In this document: piece by piece, positions 43,957 through 53,307 of the stretch
Layout of the letters: each line of letters begins with the position of its first letter
Position numbering within the stretch: the first letter of the stretch is position 1
Source of the DNA: Rossellomorea vietnamensis
GTDB taxonomy: Bacteria > Bacillota > Bacilli > Bacillales > Bacillaceae_B
Direction of reading: 5' to 3'
Length of the DNA: 64,000 bases
NCBI RefSeq assembly: GCF_025398035.1
Contig: NZ_CP104558.1
Span: forward strand, 3,544,001 to 3,608,000
Position numbers and translations under genes: made by a program
The notes under the pieces: generated by a model
The model's input: the letters and a program-made list of their open reading frames with translations, nothing else
Told to the model about the DNA's origin: nothing
Databases searched by the model: none

Positions 43957-45015
43957 TTGATCGTAAAAAAGCATGAACCCCCTGGTATCATCGTAAACCT
44001 TGAGGTATTATTACGGCGCTTACCCAAATCCTACAGCGGAAGAAATGAGATTGAGCATCAGTTGGGGAATTTCAAGGCAGGTTACCACGGAGAGCTATCT
44101 TTGGACTATTATTTGAATCGACTCCCAGAAAAAGAATATTTGATTCTCCACGATCTTCGCCTCTTTATTCAATCCGCCTTTTTCCAAATCGATACTTTAA
44201 TCCTTCATAGGAATTTCATTCTCATTTTAGAAGTGAAGAACATCGCAGGAGAAATTTATATTGATACAACCTATAACCAAATGATCCGGAATCTTAATGG
44301 TAAAATAGAGGTATTTCAGGATCCCATACTCCAGTCTCACAGACAAAAAAAGGACCTTGAAAGTTGGCTGGTGGAAAGAAATTACCCGTCCATACCTGTC
44401 GAGAACATTGTAGTCTTTACCAACCCACATTCCCATATAAAAAATTCTTCGCAAGATCATTCCGTTTATCAGAAGGTGATAAGAAGTGCAAAACTCCCTT
44501 TCCAAATTGAAAGCTATTTCCAATCCCATCAAAATCCATCATTATCTCCTCAACAAGTAACCAAATTGACGAAAGCATTTTTGAAGCATCACATACCACA
44601 ATCCTATAACCTCTTGAAACAGTTCAATATCTCACAATCGTTTATTCTTCATGGAGTGTACTGTGTTCAATGTCAGTCCGGATCGATGGAGAGAATAAGT
44701 GGTACATGGAGATGCGGGCGCTGTTTATCCGTTCAAAAGGATGCCCATACTCATGCATTGAGAGATTATGCGTTTCTGATAAATACCTTTATTACGAACA
44801 AGCAAACGAGGGAATTCTTAAAATTGGAGTCCACTTCAACTGCGCGCAAACTCCTGCAAAAATTGGCCCTTCCATCGACGGGATCCACAAGGGACCGGGC
44901 ATACAACTTATCACCACTTATGGCGACTCCTCCTTCTCCCCCCGAAATGCCAGCACTGAAGTCTTCAAAGAAGCGTAATTCCCAATCGCCGCATAACCGT
45001 AAAAAAAGCCCATGA
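43957..45015 (+). CDS. NERD-domain protein with C-terminal zinc-ribbon-like cysteines
   Basis: This 352-residue protein has a nuclease-related (NERD) domain in its first half (GYHGELSLDYYL, then FQIDTLILHRNFILILEVKN), including the EVK nuclease-like site. About residue 240 onward there is a four-Cys ribbon (CVQCQSGSMERISGTWRCGRC, in part). NERD proteins may process DNA or RNA, but roles are unclear. AAGGAG at 43943-43948 fits the TTG at 43957; the frame extends back through the repeat array to 43741 but without a ribosome site. Its 3' end overlaps the convergent gene by 98 bp. Confidence 0.8.
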   Translation: MIVKKHEPPGIIVNLEVLLRRLPKSYSGRNEIEHQLGNFKAGYHGELSLDYYLNRLPEKEYLILHDLRLFIQSAFFQIDTLILHRNFILILEVKNIAGEIYIDTTYNQMIRNLNGKIEVFQDPILQSHRQKKDLESWLVERNYPSIPVENIVVFTNPHSHIKNSSQDHSVYQKVIRSAKLPFQIESYFQSHQNPSLSPQQVTKLTKAFLKHHIPQSYNLLKQFNISQSFILHGVYCVQCQSGSMERISGTWRCGRCLSVQKDAHTHALRDYAFLINTFITNKQTREFLKLESTSTARKLLQKLALPSTGSTRDRAYNLSPLMATPPSPPEMPALKSSKKRNSQSPHNRKKSP

Positions 45016-45205
45016 ATATGCCCGTGACGGGATGCCCCCTGTGGCTGATGAAAATCGAGATGAAAAGCCCGAGCAGGACGGCAATATTCGGTACCAGAAA
45101 AGCACGTGGTTTAAAGAAGACTTTGATAAGCTGGGTTAACAGGATGATGACGGGAATGGCGATGACGGCATCCCAGAAGTTTGTGTGAATCGTTGGGAAA
45201 TCCAT
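44918..45205 (-). CDS. small membrane protein of unknown function
   Basis: This 95-residue protein has two or three predicted helices (AVIAIPVIILLTQLIKVFF, NIAVLLGLFISIFI, GIFMGFFYGYAAIG). I do not recognise the family. Its last 98 bp overlap the 3' end of the NERD gene on the opposite strand, and no terminator separates them, so the transcripts may overlap. Confidence 0.62.
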   Translation of the reverse strand: MDFPTIHTNFWDAVIAIPVIILLTQLIKVFFKPRAFLVPNIAVLLGLFISIFISHRGHPVTGIFMGFFYGYAAIGNYASLKTSVLAFRGEKEESP

Positions 45206-45264
45206 ATAAAGCCTCCAATAAGGGTTTTGTTCATACTATTTCCTTATTGTGTGTGGATTAACAA

Positions 45265-45294
45265 AAAAAGATGACCCCTTAAGAGGGATCATCC
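45265..45294 (-). terminator. terminator overlapping the ywqN stop codon
   Basis: GATGA-CCCCTT pairs with AAGAGGG-TCATC around the stop, followed by TTTTTTT on the minus strand. Confidence 0.8.
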
Positions 45295-45830
45295 ATTTTA
45301 AATCGCGCGTTCCAGCGTTCTGCCTTCTCCAGTGCAGCCGTGTCGTTCACGATCTCACCAGGTTTGACGCCGGCACCGATCAGGTAATCTGTGAATTCCA
45401 TATGGACGAATTCAAAAATGTAATTGAATTGCTGTACAAGGGGAAGTCCTTTTATGTTGGCCGAGCTTCCTCCGGTAATCACCACGTACGCCTTTTTCTT
45501 CGTAAGCTCTTCTTTCAAGTTGAAACGCTCGTCGCGCAAATACTGACTCCAACGGTCGAAGAAGTTCTTCATCGGACCGCTCATTCCATACCAATAGAGA
45601 GGCGTAGCGAATAATAATACGTCATGCTCCTCCATCATCCGGACCAGCTGTTCGTAATCATCATCGACAGGGAGAAATCCTCCTTCAGCGTGACGCAGGT
45701 CTTCAATCGGCTCGATATGCAGATCGGCAAGGGAGACGACGGTATGGTCGGTACCTTCGACGATTTTCTTCGCAAGATATTCGGAGTTCCCGTTTTTTCG
45801 TGTGCTTCCTAAAAGGGCCAGTACTTTCAT
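45279..45830 (-). CDS. ywqN: NADPH-dependent FMN reductase, YwqN-type
   Basis: This 183-residue flavodoxin-fold protein has the FMN-phosphate loop GSTRKNGNSE at the N-terminus and FATPLYWYGMSGPMKNFFDR. It probably reduces FMN or quinones with NADPH. AAAGGAGTG is spaced for the ATG at 45830. In B. subtilis ywqN is paired with the LysR gene ywqM, as here. Confidence 0.86.
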   Translation of the reverse strand: MKVLALLGSTRKNGNSEYLAKKIVEGTDHTVVSLADLHIEPIEDLRHAEGGFLPVDDDYEQLVRMMEEHDVLLFATPLYWYGMSGPMKNFFDRWSQYLRDERFNLKEELTKKKAYVVITGGSSANIKGLPLVQQFNYIFEFVHMEFTDYLIGAGVKPGEIVNDTAALEKAERWNARFKMDDPS

Positions 45831-45978
45831 TGATGAACACTCCTTTATACATTTCATTATATTTGGCTTTAACCGCTAATGGGATTCTGAATGGTTAAGA
45901 GTATACCATTGATGGGGAGATTAAAGTTATCTATAATTATCGATACTAATTATTGTAATAGATGATAGGAGGGGAAAA

Positions 45979-46854
45979 ATGGATCTGAACTATTTTTATA
46001 CATTTAAGGAAGTGGTTAAATGGGGGAGTTACACGAAGACCGGGGAGGAACTCGGATATGCCCAGTCCAGTGTGACGACCCAGATCAAGAAGCTGGAAGA
46101 GCATTATGGGATAAAAATATTCGAACGGGTCGGCGGAAAAATGAGGCTGACGCAGTCAGGAGAAGAGCTTTACTACTACGTGGAAAAAATAGTGTCCCTT
46201 CTGGATGAAGCGGAAGAACGGATCTCCCAGGAAAGCAATCTGCGGGGGACCTTGCGGATCGGGACCGTGGAATCCCTGGCAGCTTATTTCATCACGCCTT
46301 ATATTAAGGAACTAAAAGGGAAGCACCCTGAATTAAAGATCCTCCTTGAATCCGGACTATGTCCGAACTTAAAGGAAGGCATCCTTGAAGGGAAGTATGA
46401 TATCGCTATCCTTCTTGACCGTTTTTCAGAACATCCCGACTTAACGACGATTCCCATCAGGCAGGAGAAATTGGTCATGATTGCGCCACCGGGTCACCGA
46501 TTGCATTCCCTGAAACAAATGAACGTAAGGGAGCTTGAATCGGAAACCCTGATTTTAACAGAGAAAGGTTGTTCGTACCGGGTCTTATTGGAGCAACTTT
46601 TAAAAGAGAACGATGTGCAGGCAAAATCTATCATCTCCTTCAGCAGCTTAGAAGCCATCAAACAGTGTGTAGCCGATGACCTGGGTTTGGCCATCCTGCC
46701 TGAGATAGCCGTGCAAAAGGATATTGAGAGTGGAAAGGTCGTTCAGATTCCATTTGATCATGAAAAAAGCCCTCTTTATACACAGATTATTTATCTAGAA
46801 AAAAAGTGGCTGACGCCTCCACTTACACAATTGATCGGAGCCCTGACTTCATAG
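45979..46854 (+). CDS. ywqM: LysR-family regulator, YwqM-type
   Basis: This 291-residue LysR regulator has an N-terminal HTH (SYTKTGEELGYAQSSVTTQIKKLE) and a C-terminal periplasmic-binding-like effector domain. It is divergent from ywqN and is probably its regulator. A GGAGGGG site precedes the ATG. Confidence 0.88.
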   Translation: MDLNYFYTFKEVVKWGSYTKTGEELGYAQSSVTTQIKKLEEHYGIKIFERVGGKMRLTQSGEELYYYVEKIVSLLDEAEERISQESNLRGTLRIGTVESLAAYFITPYIKELKGKHPELKILLESGLCPNLKEGILEGKYDIAILLDRFSEHPDLTTIPIRQEKLVMIAPPGHRLHSLKQMNVRELESETLILTEKGCSYRVLLEQLLKENDVQAKSIISFSSLEAIKQCVADDLGLAILPEIAVQKDIESGKVVQIPFDHEKSPLYTQIIYLEKKWLTPPLTQLIGALTS

Positions 46855-46955
46855 ATATCAAAATTCTTGATGAATAATATGAAAAACTATCAATAACTTT
46901 ATGGGTCAAAAAGATGGTAAAATGAATGGATAATTCTTACGAAGAGGTGCTGAAT

Positions 46956-48119
46956 ATGAACACTTTTTTACAATACAATCCGACGAAGCTTTACTTCGGT
47001 AAAGATGAAGTGAAGCAGCTGTCTTCCATTTTAGACAAGGGACTGAAGGTCTTACTGGTTTATGGGGGAGGAAGCATCAAGAGAAATGGCGTTTACAATG
47101 ATGTGATGACCGAGTTGGGTAAAATGGATGCCAACGTTTTTGAGTTAAAGGGAGTGGAACCCAATCCCCGACTGACCAATGTCCGTAAAGGTGTCGATAT
47201 CTGCAAAAAAGAAGGAATAGACTTCATCCTGGCAGTAGGCGGTGGAAGTGTGATCGACTGCACAAAAGCGATATCGGCAGGAGCAAAGTACGAGGGGGAC
47301 GTGTGGGAACTGATCACCGCCAAAGCCCCGATCGAGGAAGCACTTCCCTTTGGAACGATCCTGACGTTGGCTGCGACAGGTTCAGAAATGAACTCTGTGT
47401 CTGTGATTACGAACTGGGAAACGAATGATAAATTAGGTTGGGGCTCGCCTCTTGTCTTCCCGACGTTTTCTATACTGGATCCTTCTTACACATTCTCTGT
47501 ACCCCGCGACCAGACAATTTATGGGATCGTCGACAGCATGTCCCATGCTCTTGAACACTATTTCCATCGGACGGAAAATACGCCGATGATTGACGGGTTC
47601 ATTGAATCCCTTTTAAGGACGGCGATTGCAACCGGTCCTAAACTACTGGAGGATCTCGAGTCCTTCGAGCATAGGGAAACGATGATGTATATCAGTACGA
47701 CGGCATTCAATGGATCTCTTGCAAATGGGACCGACGGAGGGGATTGGGCCACCCACCGGATCGAGCATGCCATTTCGGCCATCTACGATATTCCCCATGG
47801 CGGCGGTCTTGCGATACTTTTCCCGAACTGGCTGGAGCATGTACTGGAAGAGGATCCATCCCGGGTCAAACAGCTTGCGGTGAATGTGTTCGGGATCTCG
47901 CCTGAAGGCAAGGAAGATATCGACGTGGCACGTGAAGGGGCGAAAGCTCTGCGCGACTTCTGGAACTCCCTCGGGGCACCTGGCACGCTTGCCGATTATG
48001 ACATTGATGATAGTCAGTTCGATTCCATTGCGGAGAAGACGTTCATCAAGCCTGGCGTAGGTACGTATAAAGAAATGGATCTGGACAGTGTGAGGGATAT
48101 ATTGGCAAGATCTCTTTAG
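46956..48119 (+). CDS. yugJ: iron-containing NAD(P)-dependent alcohol dehydrogenase
   Basis: This 387-residue group III alcohol dehydrogenase has the cofactor motif [12 protein letters not shown] and the metal-site segments [11 protein letters not shown] and [12 protein letters not shown]. It resembles YugJ, a butanol-type dehydrogenase, in length and sequence. AGAGGTG fits the ATG at 46956. It is the gene just upstream of the second repeat array. Confidence 0.9.
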   Translation: MNTFLQYNPTKLYFGKDEVKQLSSILDKGLKVLLVYGGGSIKRNGVYNDVMTELGKMDANVFELKGVEPNPRLTNVRKGVDICKKEGIDFILAVGGGSVIDCTKAISAGAKYEGDVWELITAKAPIEEALPFGTILTLAATGSEMNSVSVITNWETNDKLGWGSPLVFPTFSILDPSYTFSVPRDQTIYGIVDSMSHALEHYFHRTENTPMIDGFIESLLRTAIATGPKLLEDLESFEHRETMMYISTTAFNGSLANGTDGGDWATHRIEHAISAIYDIPHGGGLAILFPNWLEHVLEEDPSRVKQLAVNVFGISPEGKEDIDVAREGAKALRDFWNSLGAPGTLADYDIDDSQFDSIAEKTFIKPGVGTYKEMDLDSVRDILARSL

Positions 48120-48168
48120 ATGATGTGGTTCCCGGGTTTGGTGTGTTTGTTGGGAAAAAAAGTAAAAT

Positions 48169-48303
48169 GGCTGGATTCTGTTCAGGAACGGCTGGATTCT
48201 TGGCCATTCCGGCTGGATTTTCATCAAAAACGGCCGGATTAACGCGCGTTTCGGCTGGATTTTCTCGAAAATCGGCTGGATTCTTGGCGACTCCGGCTTC
48301 GCC
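48169..48303 (+). repeat. 21-bp phased repeat array 2 (GGCTGGATT core)
   Basis: Units start at 48169, 48190, 48211, 48232, 48253 and 48274, plus a partial unit at 48295 (GGCTTC), exactly 21 bp apart. Each begins GGCTGGATT (GGCCGGATT in unit 4), followed by 12 variable bases. It lies in the 3' region of yugJ, before the terminator at 48363. Core, spacing and setting match array 1 at 43750. Confidence 0.95.
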
Positions 48304-48362
48304 CGGACCAGATTCCCCTACACCATGACCAAATCCCCCCATCGCCCACGCTGCCCGAGAAC

Positions 48363-48400
48363 AAAAAAGGACGAATCGACACACCGATTCGTCCTTTTTT
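48363..48400. terminator. bidirectional terminator
   Basis: A 16-bp stem AAAAAAGGACGAATCG and its complement lie between the yugJ side and the convergent gene at 48427. Confidence 0.9.
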
Positions 48401-48426
48401 CATCCTTCTTGCATCCCGAAAACGTA

Positions 48427-48879
48427 TTACCGTCTCCGGAACCCTTCTTCACGCAGATACAACGCTGCTTCATCATACCCGCCGAAGCTGTCCTCAAGAT
48501 TGTCACCGGCGTAGATATTCCAGCGGTCATCTTCTTCAATCAGCATGAGGGAATGTCCTTCTGCGTCTTTCCATAACTGTTCCACGGGAGGCGCAACTTC
48601 TTCTTCCGTTGCCAAGTGATCGATCGACGCACGAATGATTTCGCGCAGTTCATCTGCCGAAAAATCACGGATATTCACAAGGCCTTTTGGATTGGATTCA
48701 TAATCGAGGCTGCCCGTGTAAACAAAGCCGTTTCCGTTCGGGTGCAGGTGATAGACGACGGTCGTTTTTTCATAGAGACTGTCTTCAAAGTGGAAGTTCA
48801 CGCGGTTCAGTGAAACGTCCTTTCGTGTAAGCTCGGGAAATTCTTCTATGAGAGCTAATTTATCTTCAAATGTCAGCAA
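48427..48879 (-). CDS. hypothetical soluble protein
   Basis: This 150-residue, acidic, probably cytoplasmic protein starts [20 protein letters not shown] and has [15 protein letters not shown] and [20 protein letters not shown] near its end. I do not recognise a domain. Its start is a TTG with GAGGA upstream. It has a terminator at its 3' end and is divergent from a DEAD-box helicase gene. Confidence 0.72.
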   Translation of the reverse strand: MLTFEDKLALIEEFPELTRKDVSLNRVNFHFEDSLYEKTTVVYHLHPNGNGFVYTGSLDYESNPKGLVNIRDFSADELREIIRASIDHLATEEEVAPPVEQLWKDAEGHSLMLIEEDDRWNIYAGDNLEDSFGGYDEAALYLREEGFRRR

Positions 48880-48979
48880 TGTGATTCCTCATTTCATTTT
48901 ACGATTTTCCCATTATACCACAGCGCCCTATTTTCTAAAGAGGATTACGGGTATAATGAGTATCAAAGAGGTGACCCCA

Positions 48980-50410
48980 TTGAATGATTTTACTTCCTTA
49001 GGAATTCAACCTAAGTACGTTAATGCTTTAAAAGAACAATCCATAACAGAACCGACGCCGATTCAGAGCGAAACCATCCCAGTCTTATTGAATGGTGAGG
49101 ACGTGATCGGACAGGCACAGACCGGAACGGGAAAAACGATGGCGTTTCTCCTGCCCATGCTTGCGAAAATCGATCCGGAAAAAGATGAGATCCAGTCCCT
49201 TATTGTGACTCCGACGAGGGAGCTTGCGATTCAGGTAACTGCTGAATTGAATCAAATACTATCTTCTGTCGAAGATGATATACATGTATTAGCTGTGTAC
49301 GGTGGTCAGGATGTGGAGAAACAGATTAAGCGACTGAAGAATAAGGCGATTCATATCGTGATCGGTACACCGGGACGACTCCTTGATCATGTGCGCCGCG
49401 AGACGGTCGATTTTTCAAATGTTAGGTTCCTCGTATTGGATGAAGCGGATCAGATGCTTCATATCGGCTTCTTCGATGAAGTGGAGTCGATCATCCGCGA
49501 GACGCCGTTCACCCGTCAGACCGCCCTGTTTTCAGCAACGATGTCCAAGGATATCCGTAAGATCGGGAAGCGCTATATGAATCAACCTCATAATGTGCAG
49601 ATCCGTGAAAAAGAAAAAATTGTACAGGAAATCCAGCAGGAAATTGTGGAAACGACGGATCGACAGAAGCTGGATGCCCTCAGTCAGACGATCCACGATG
49701 TCCAGCCGTTCCTTGGCATCATTTTCTGCCGGACGAAGAGGAGGGTCAGCAAGCTTCTGGGAGACCTTAAAGCGAGAGGTTTTCTCGTCGATGAACTCCA
49801 CGGTGACTTGTCTCAGGCGAAGCGGGAAAACGTGATGAAGAAGTTCCGGGACGCAAAGCTCCAGCTTCTTATCGCAACGGACGTGGCGGCCAGGGGGCTT
49901 GATGTGGAGGGTGTGACCCATGTGTTCAACTATGATATCCCTCAAGATGTGGAAAGCTATATCCATAGAATCGGGCGTACGGGCCGTGCCGGAAAAGACG
50001 GGCTGGCCATCACCTTTGTTGCACTGAAGGATAAGCAGGATCTGGAAATGATCGAAAAAGGCATCGGACGTTCATTGCCCCGCCGTGTAGTGGAAGTCGT
50101 TTCTACTAAAGAAACCCCCAATCGCACGAAAGGATCCAGTGAAAGTGCAAAGGATCGCCGTGAAAAGAATATACAAGCGAGTAAGGAAAGAAAAGCAAGG
50201 TCACCCCGGGGTGGCAGATCCAGGACGGGTGACAATGATGGTCCGACCCGCAGTCGCAGGTCCAAGAGTGAAGACAAGAATCCCCGCCGCGGTGGTGGTG
50301 AATCATCGGGTAACACCCGCGGTAAGCGAAGTGGCTCGACAGGAAGGAACAACAACGGTAATCAACGAAATAGTGGCAGCAGATCCACTTCGAATCGAAG
50401 AGGGCGCTGA
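48980..50410 (+). CDS. DEAD-box RNA helicase with Arg/Gly-rich tail
   Basis: This 476-residue RNA helicase has all core motifs: AQTGTGKT (Walker A), [19 protein letters not shown] (FSATMSK), ARGLDVEGV and [10 protein letters not shown]. About 90 residues at the end are rich in Arg, Gly, Ser and Asn ([17 protein letters not shown]), typical of RNA-binding tails. A TATAAT at 48952-48957 lies where an ATG-containing extension would begin, so the TTG at 48980 behind AGAGGTG is the likely start. It may act in RNA remodelling in the cold or in ribosome assembly. Confidence 0.86.
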   Translation: MNDFTSLGIQPKYVNALKEQSITEPTPIQSETIPVLLNGEDVIGQAQTGTGKTMAFLLPMLAKIDPEKDEIQSLIVTPTRELAIQVTAELNQILSSVEDDIHVLAVYGGQDVEKQIKRLKNKAIHIVIGTPGRLLDHVRRETVDFSNVRFLVLDEADQMLHIGFFDEVESIIRETPFTRQTALFSATMSKDIRKIGKRYMNQPHNVQIREKEKIVQEIQQEIVETTDRQKLDALSQTIHDVQPFLGIIFCRTKRRVSKLLGDLKARGFLVDELHGDLSQAKRENVMKKFRDAKLQLLIATDVAARGLDVEGVTHVFNYDIPQDVESYIHRIGRTGRAGKDGLAITFVALKDKQDLEMIEKGIGRSLPRRVVEVVSTKETPNRTKGSSESAKDRREKNIQASKERKARSPRGGRSRTGDNDGPTRSRRSKSEDKNPRRGGGESSGNTRGKRSGSTGRNNNGNQRNSGSRSTSNRRGR

Positions 50411-50416
50411 TTTCTA

Positions 50417-50454
50417 AAGCATGGTGACGAGAAGGTCATCATGCTTTTTTAGTC
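50417..50454 (+). terminator. terminator of the helicase gene
   Basis: AAAGCATG-TGAC pairs with GTCA-CATGCTTT, followed by six T. Confidence 0.85.
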
Positions 50455-50543
50455 GGTATAAATATCTGAATATTCCCATAAATAGTCTGTATCTGTTAAT
50501 ATAGTCCATATAAGATTGATTAATAGAGGGGATGGATGTACAT

Positions 50544-52124
50544 ATGCACGTACCATTGGTGTTAACGGATTTTCTGGATCGGGCAGTGGAGTTATACGGG
50601 GATAAGGTAGCGATCATCGATGACGAAAAGCGTTTGACGTATAAACAACTCGGTGACCGTGTGAACCAACTGGCAAGGGGACTGAAGGAGTTTGGAATAG
50701 AAAAAGGGGATAAGGTGGCGTATCTTGCTCCCAATACGACGGAGATGCTGGAAGGATTTTATGGCGTTTACTCTGTCGGAGGAGTCATGACGCCTTTGAA
50801 TACCAGATTAAAGCCAGCCGATTATCAATTTATCCTCACACATAGTGAGAGTAAGGCACTGTTTGTCGATGAGGAACTCTATCCGTTGGTCCAGCCGATT
50901 CTACCAAAGGTCCCTCACTTGAAGCATGTGGTCATTCACGGGAATACGAGGGACGGCCATCGGGGCTATGATGAGTGGCGCGGCTCGTTCAGTCGCGAGC
51001 CTTTCTCCCGTGCCGAACTGGAAGAGACGGATATCGCGTCCCTTCTTTATACAAGCGGGACGACGGGGGATCCGAAGGGGGTGCTCCTCACACACAGGTC
51101 CAATTATTTGCATGCCCTATCGTCCATGCATCATTTGCGGGTGACGGATCAGGATACGCTTCTTCACGTCCTGCCCATGTTCCATGTGAACGGTTGGGGG
51201 TCACCATTTTATTATACGGCCAATGGCGCAACCCAGGTGATGCTCAGAAAAGTGGATCCGGAAGTGATTCTCGATAAGGTGGAGAAGCATGATGTGACCG
51301 TTATGCATATGGCACCGACCGTACTCAACATGCTCCTCGAGTCCTATCCGGACAGGGATCGCTCCACCGGGAAAAATATAAGGGTTGTCATTGCCGGGTC
51401 TGCCCCGCCGCCGGCATTCGTCCGGAAAGTAGAGGAGAATTTGAAGTGGGAATTCATCCAGGTGTACGGGATGACGGAAATCTCACCCCTTATCACGACT
51501 TCTATCTTAAGATCCTCGGAACAGGACCGGCCCAAGGAAGAAACATACCGCCTGAAGGCGAAAGCGGGATACAGCATGATCGGGAGTAGGGTGAAGGTGG
51601 TCAACGAACTCGGGGAAGAGGTGCTTCATGATGGAAAAGCGATTGGTGAAATCGTGACGAGGACCAATACGGTGATGGAAGGATATTATAAAAATCCGGA
51701 AGCCACCAATCAAACGATCAGGGAAGGATGGCTGCATACGGGAGATATGGCGACGGTCGATGAAGACGGCTACATCGAAATCGTCGACCGGATGAAAGAC
51801 GTCATCATAAGCGGCGGAGAAAACATTTCGTCCATTGAGGTGGAGGGAGCCCTTTACGAGCATGATGGTGTCCTGGAAGCAGCGGTGGTGGCCATTCCCC
51901 ATGAACGATGGGGGGAAGTTCCCCATGCAGTGGTGGTTCTAAGAGACGGACACATATTGACAGAACAGGACCTGATCGACTTCACGAGAGAAAAGCTTGC
52001 ACACTTCAAGGCACCAAAGAGCATTACTTTCGCGAAAGAATTACCTAAAACCGCATCAGGAAAGATCCAAAAAGTGGTGATCCGGAAAGAGTTTTGGAAG
52101 GATCATGACCGGATGGTTCATTAA
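50544..52124 (+). CDS. acyl-CoA synthetase (AMP-forming)
   Basis: This 526-residue enzyme of the ANL superfamily has the P-loop YTSGTTGDPKGVLLTH, the VYGMTEISPL motif, the hinge region GDMATVDEDGYIEIVDRMKD and the C-terminal Lys in PKTASGKIQK. It activates a fatty acid or similar acid to its CoA ester via acyl-AMP. ATG at 50532 is adjacent to GAGGGG, so 50544 is the more plausible start, though spacing (12) is long. Substrate unknown. Confidence 0.85.
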   Translation: MHVPLVLTDFLDRAVELYGDKVAIIDDEKRLTYKQLGDRVNQLARGLKEFGIEKGDKVAYLAPNTTEMLEGFYGVYSVGGVMTPLNTRLKPADYQFILTHSESKALFVDEELYPLVQPILPKVPHLKHVVIHGNTRDGHRGYDEWRGSFSREPFSRAELEETDIASLLYTSGTTGDPKGVLLTHRSNYLHALSSMHHLRVTDQDTLLHVLPMFHVNGWGSPFYYTANGATQVMLRKVDPEVILDKVEKHDVTVMHMAPTVLNMLLESYPDRDRSTGKNIRVVIAGSAPPPAFVRKVEENLKWEFIQVYGMTEISPLITTSILRSSEQDRPKEETYRLKAKAGYSMIGSRVKVVNELGEEVLHDGKAIGEIVTRTNTVMEGYYKNPEATNQTIREGWLHTGDMATVDEDGYIEIVDRMKDVIISGGENISSIEVEGALYEHDGVLEAAVVAIPHERWGEVPHAVVVLRDGHILTEQDLIDFTREKLAHFKAPKSITFAKELPKTASGKIQKVVIRKEFWKDHDRMVH

Positions 52125-52128
52125 TGGG

Positions 52129-52155
52129 AAAAGTCGTGCAGCTGCACGGCTTTTC
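52129..52155 (+). terminator. terminator of the acyl-CoA synthetase gene
   Basis: A near-perfect AAAAG-CGTGCA/TGCACG-CTTTT hairpin sits just after the stop codon. Confidence 0.8.
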
Positions 52156-52308
52156 TATTTTATGTGGACAAATGCCCTTATTTCATCTATCAAGGCTGCT
52201 CGTCGTCCCTGTTCATACCCAGACGGCATATGTTATAAAAAGGACGTTTTATCTTCATAATAACAGGGAAAAGCAGTTTTTAAGAGTAGATAATTGGAGG
52301 GCATAAAG

Positions 52309-53166
52309 ATGAGTTTAAATTCCCCGTTGGTTCCAAAATCAAAAACACATTGTACCAATGAGTATGGAAAGTTAATGAAAGTGGTCGTGGTTTCACCTGA
52401 AAATATGCAAATCAATGAAATCATAAATGAAACACAAAAACATTTTTTGAAAGAAAATATTGATATAGATAAAGCTGTTTCCCAACATAAAACATTTGTT
52501 GAAGCGCTGGAGGAAAATGGATCTGAGGTGATTCACCTTCAACCTTCTCCTGAATTCAATGAACAAGTCTTCACGAGAGATATCGGTTTCACGATTCATG
52601 ATCAGTTTTTCGTCGCATCGATGAATACGGATGTCAGGCGGGGGGAAGTGAAAATCCTCAAGCACTGGCTGGAAGAAAACGAGGTACCATATACCGAACT
52701 TCTCCATTCCATTGAAGGTGGGGATGTTCTTGTTGATGAAGAAAATATCTGGATCGGCGTGAGCGGTCGAACGAATCAGCTTGCAATACAATCCCTGAGG
52801 AATCAGCTCACACCATATACCGTACATGAACTCCCATTAAGGGAAGACATTCTCCATTTGGATTGTGTATTCACCATCATTTCCAGTGAATGGGCACTTG
52901 TATATCCGCCGGCCTTTTCCGAAGGGGATCTCGAGACCATCAAGAAGCACTACAACATCATTACGGTGACGGATGAAGAACAATTTCAAATGGGACCGAA
53001 TGTATTGGCAATCGGAGATGGGAAAATCATCAGTCTCACCCAGAACCAAGCTCTGAATGAGAGAATCAGGGCAGAAGGGTTTGACGTGATCGAACTGGAC
53101 TTATCGGAAATCATCAAGTCAGGCGGGTCATTCCGCTGCTGTACGCTTCCCCTTATAAGAGAATGA
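52309..53166 (+). CDS. ykgA: DDAH-family hydrolase, YkgA-like
   Basis: This 285-residue member of the amidinotransferase/DDAH superfamily has FNEQVFTRDIGFT, EGGDVLVDEENIWIGVS, HLDCVF and the catalytic Cys in KSGGSFRCCTLP. It matches YkgA of B. subtilis (a dimethylarginine dimethylaminohydrolase-like protein) in length and motifs. It may hydrolyse methylated arginine or a related compound. It is distantly related to the 23912 gene. GGAGGG precedes the ATG at 52309. Confidence 0.88.
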   Translation: MSLNSPLVPKSKTHCTNEYGKLMKVVVVSPENMQINEIINETQKHFLKENIDIDKAVSQHKTFVEALEENGSEVIHLQPSPEFNEQVFTRDIGFTIHDQFFVASMNTDVRRGEVKILKHWLEENEVPYTELLHSIEGGDVLVDEENIWIGVSGRTNQLAIQSLRNQLTPYTVHELPLREDILHLDCVFTIISSEWALVYPPAFSEGDLETIKKHYNIITVTDEEQFQMGPNVLAIGDGKIISLTQNQALNERIRAEGFDVIELDLSEIIKSGGSFRCCTLPLIRE

Positions 53167-53175
53167 TATTGAAAG

Positions 53176-53204
53176 AAACAGGTGACTATTTGCCTGTTTT
53201 TTTT
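53176..53204 (+). terminator. terminator of ykgA
   Basis: AAACAGG pairs with CCTGTTT, followed by a run of T. Confidence 0.75.
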
Positions 53205-53207
53205 CAA

Positions 53208-53224
53208 TTTACATAAGCTTTACT
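53208..53224 (+). promoter_or_regulatory. candidate PhoP box upstream of the phosphatase
   Basis: TTTACA, five bases, TTTACT is a pair of TT(A/T/C)ACA-like repeats at 11-bp spacing, the pattern bound by PhoP in Bacillus. It lies 84 bp upstream of the alkaline phosphatase start and abuts the previous terminator. Confidence 0.5.
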
Positions 53225-53307
53225 CTCTTGTATTCGTTTCGTAAATGGTTCTTCATATTTCCCCTTTATCCTTCTACATGTACCACGAATTATAGGAGGT
53301 AGGGAAA

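Noticed and set aside
43750-48303. Regular repeats as CRISPR arrays
   Set aside because: The conserved core is only 9 bp and the spacers 12 bp, far below CRISPR repeat and spacer lengths, and no cas genes are present.
48046-48384. Open frames on both strands across array 2
   Set aside because: No convincing ribosome site, and the minus-strand frame overlaps the end of yugJ and a terminator. A repeat peptide remains a possibility and is noted in the findings.
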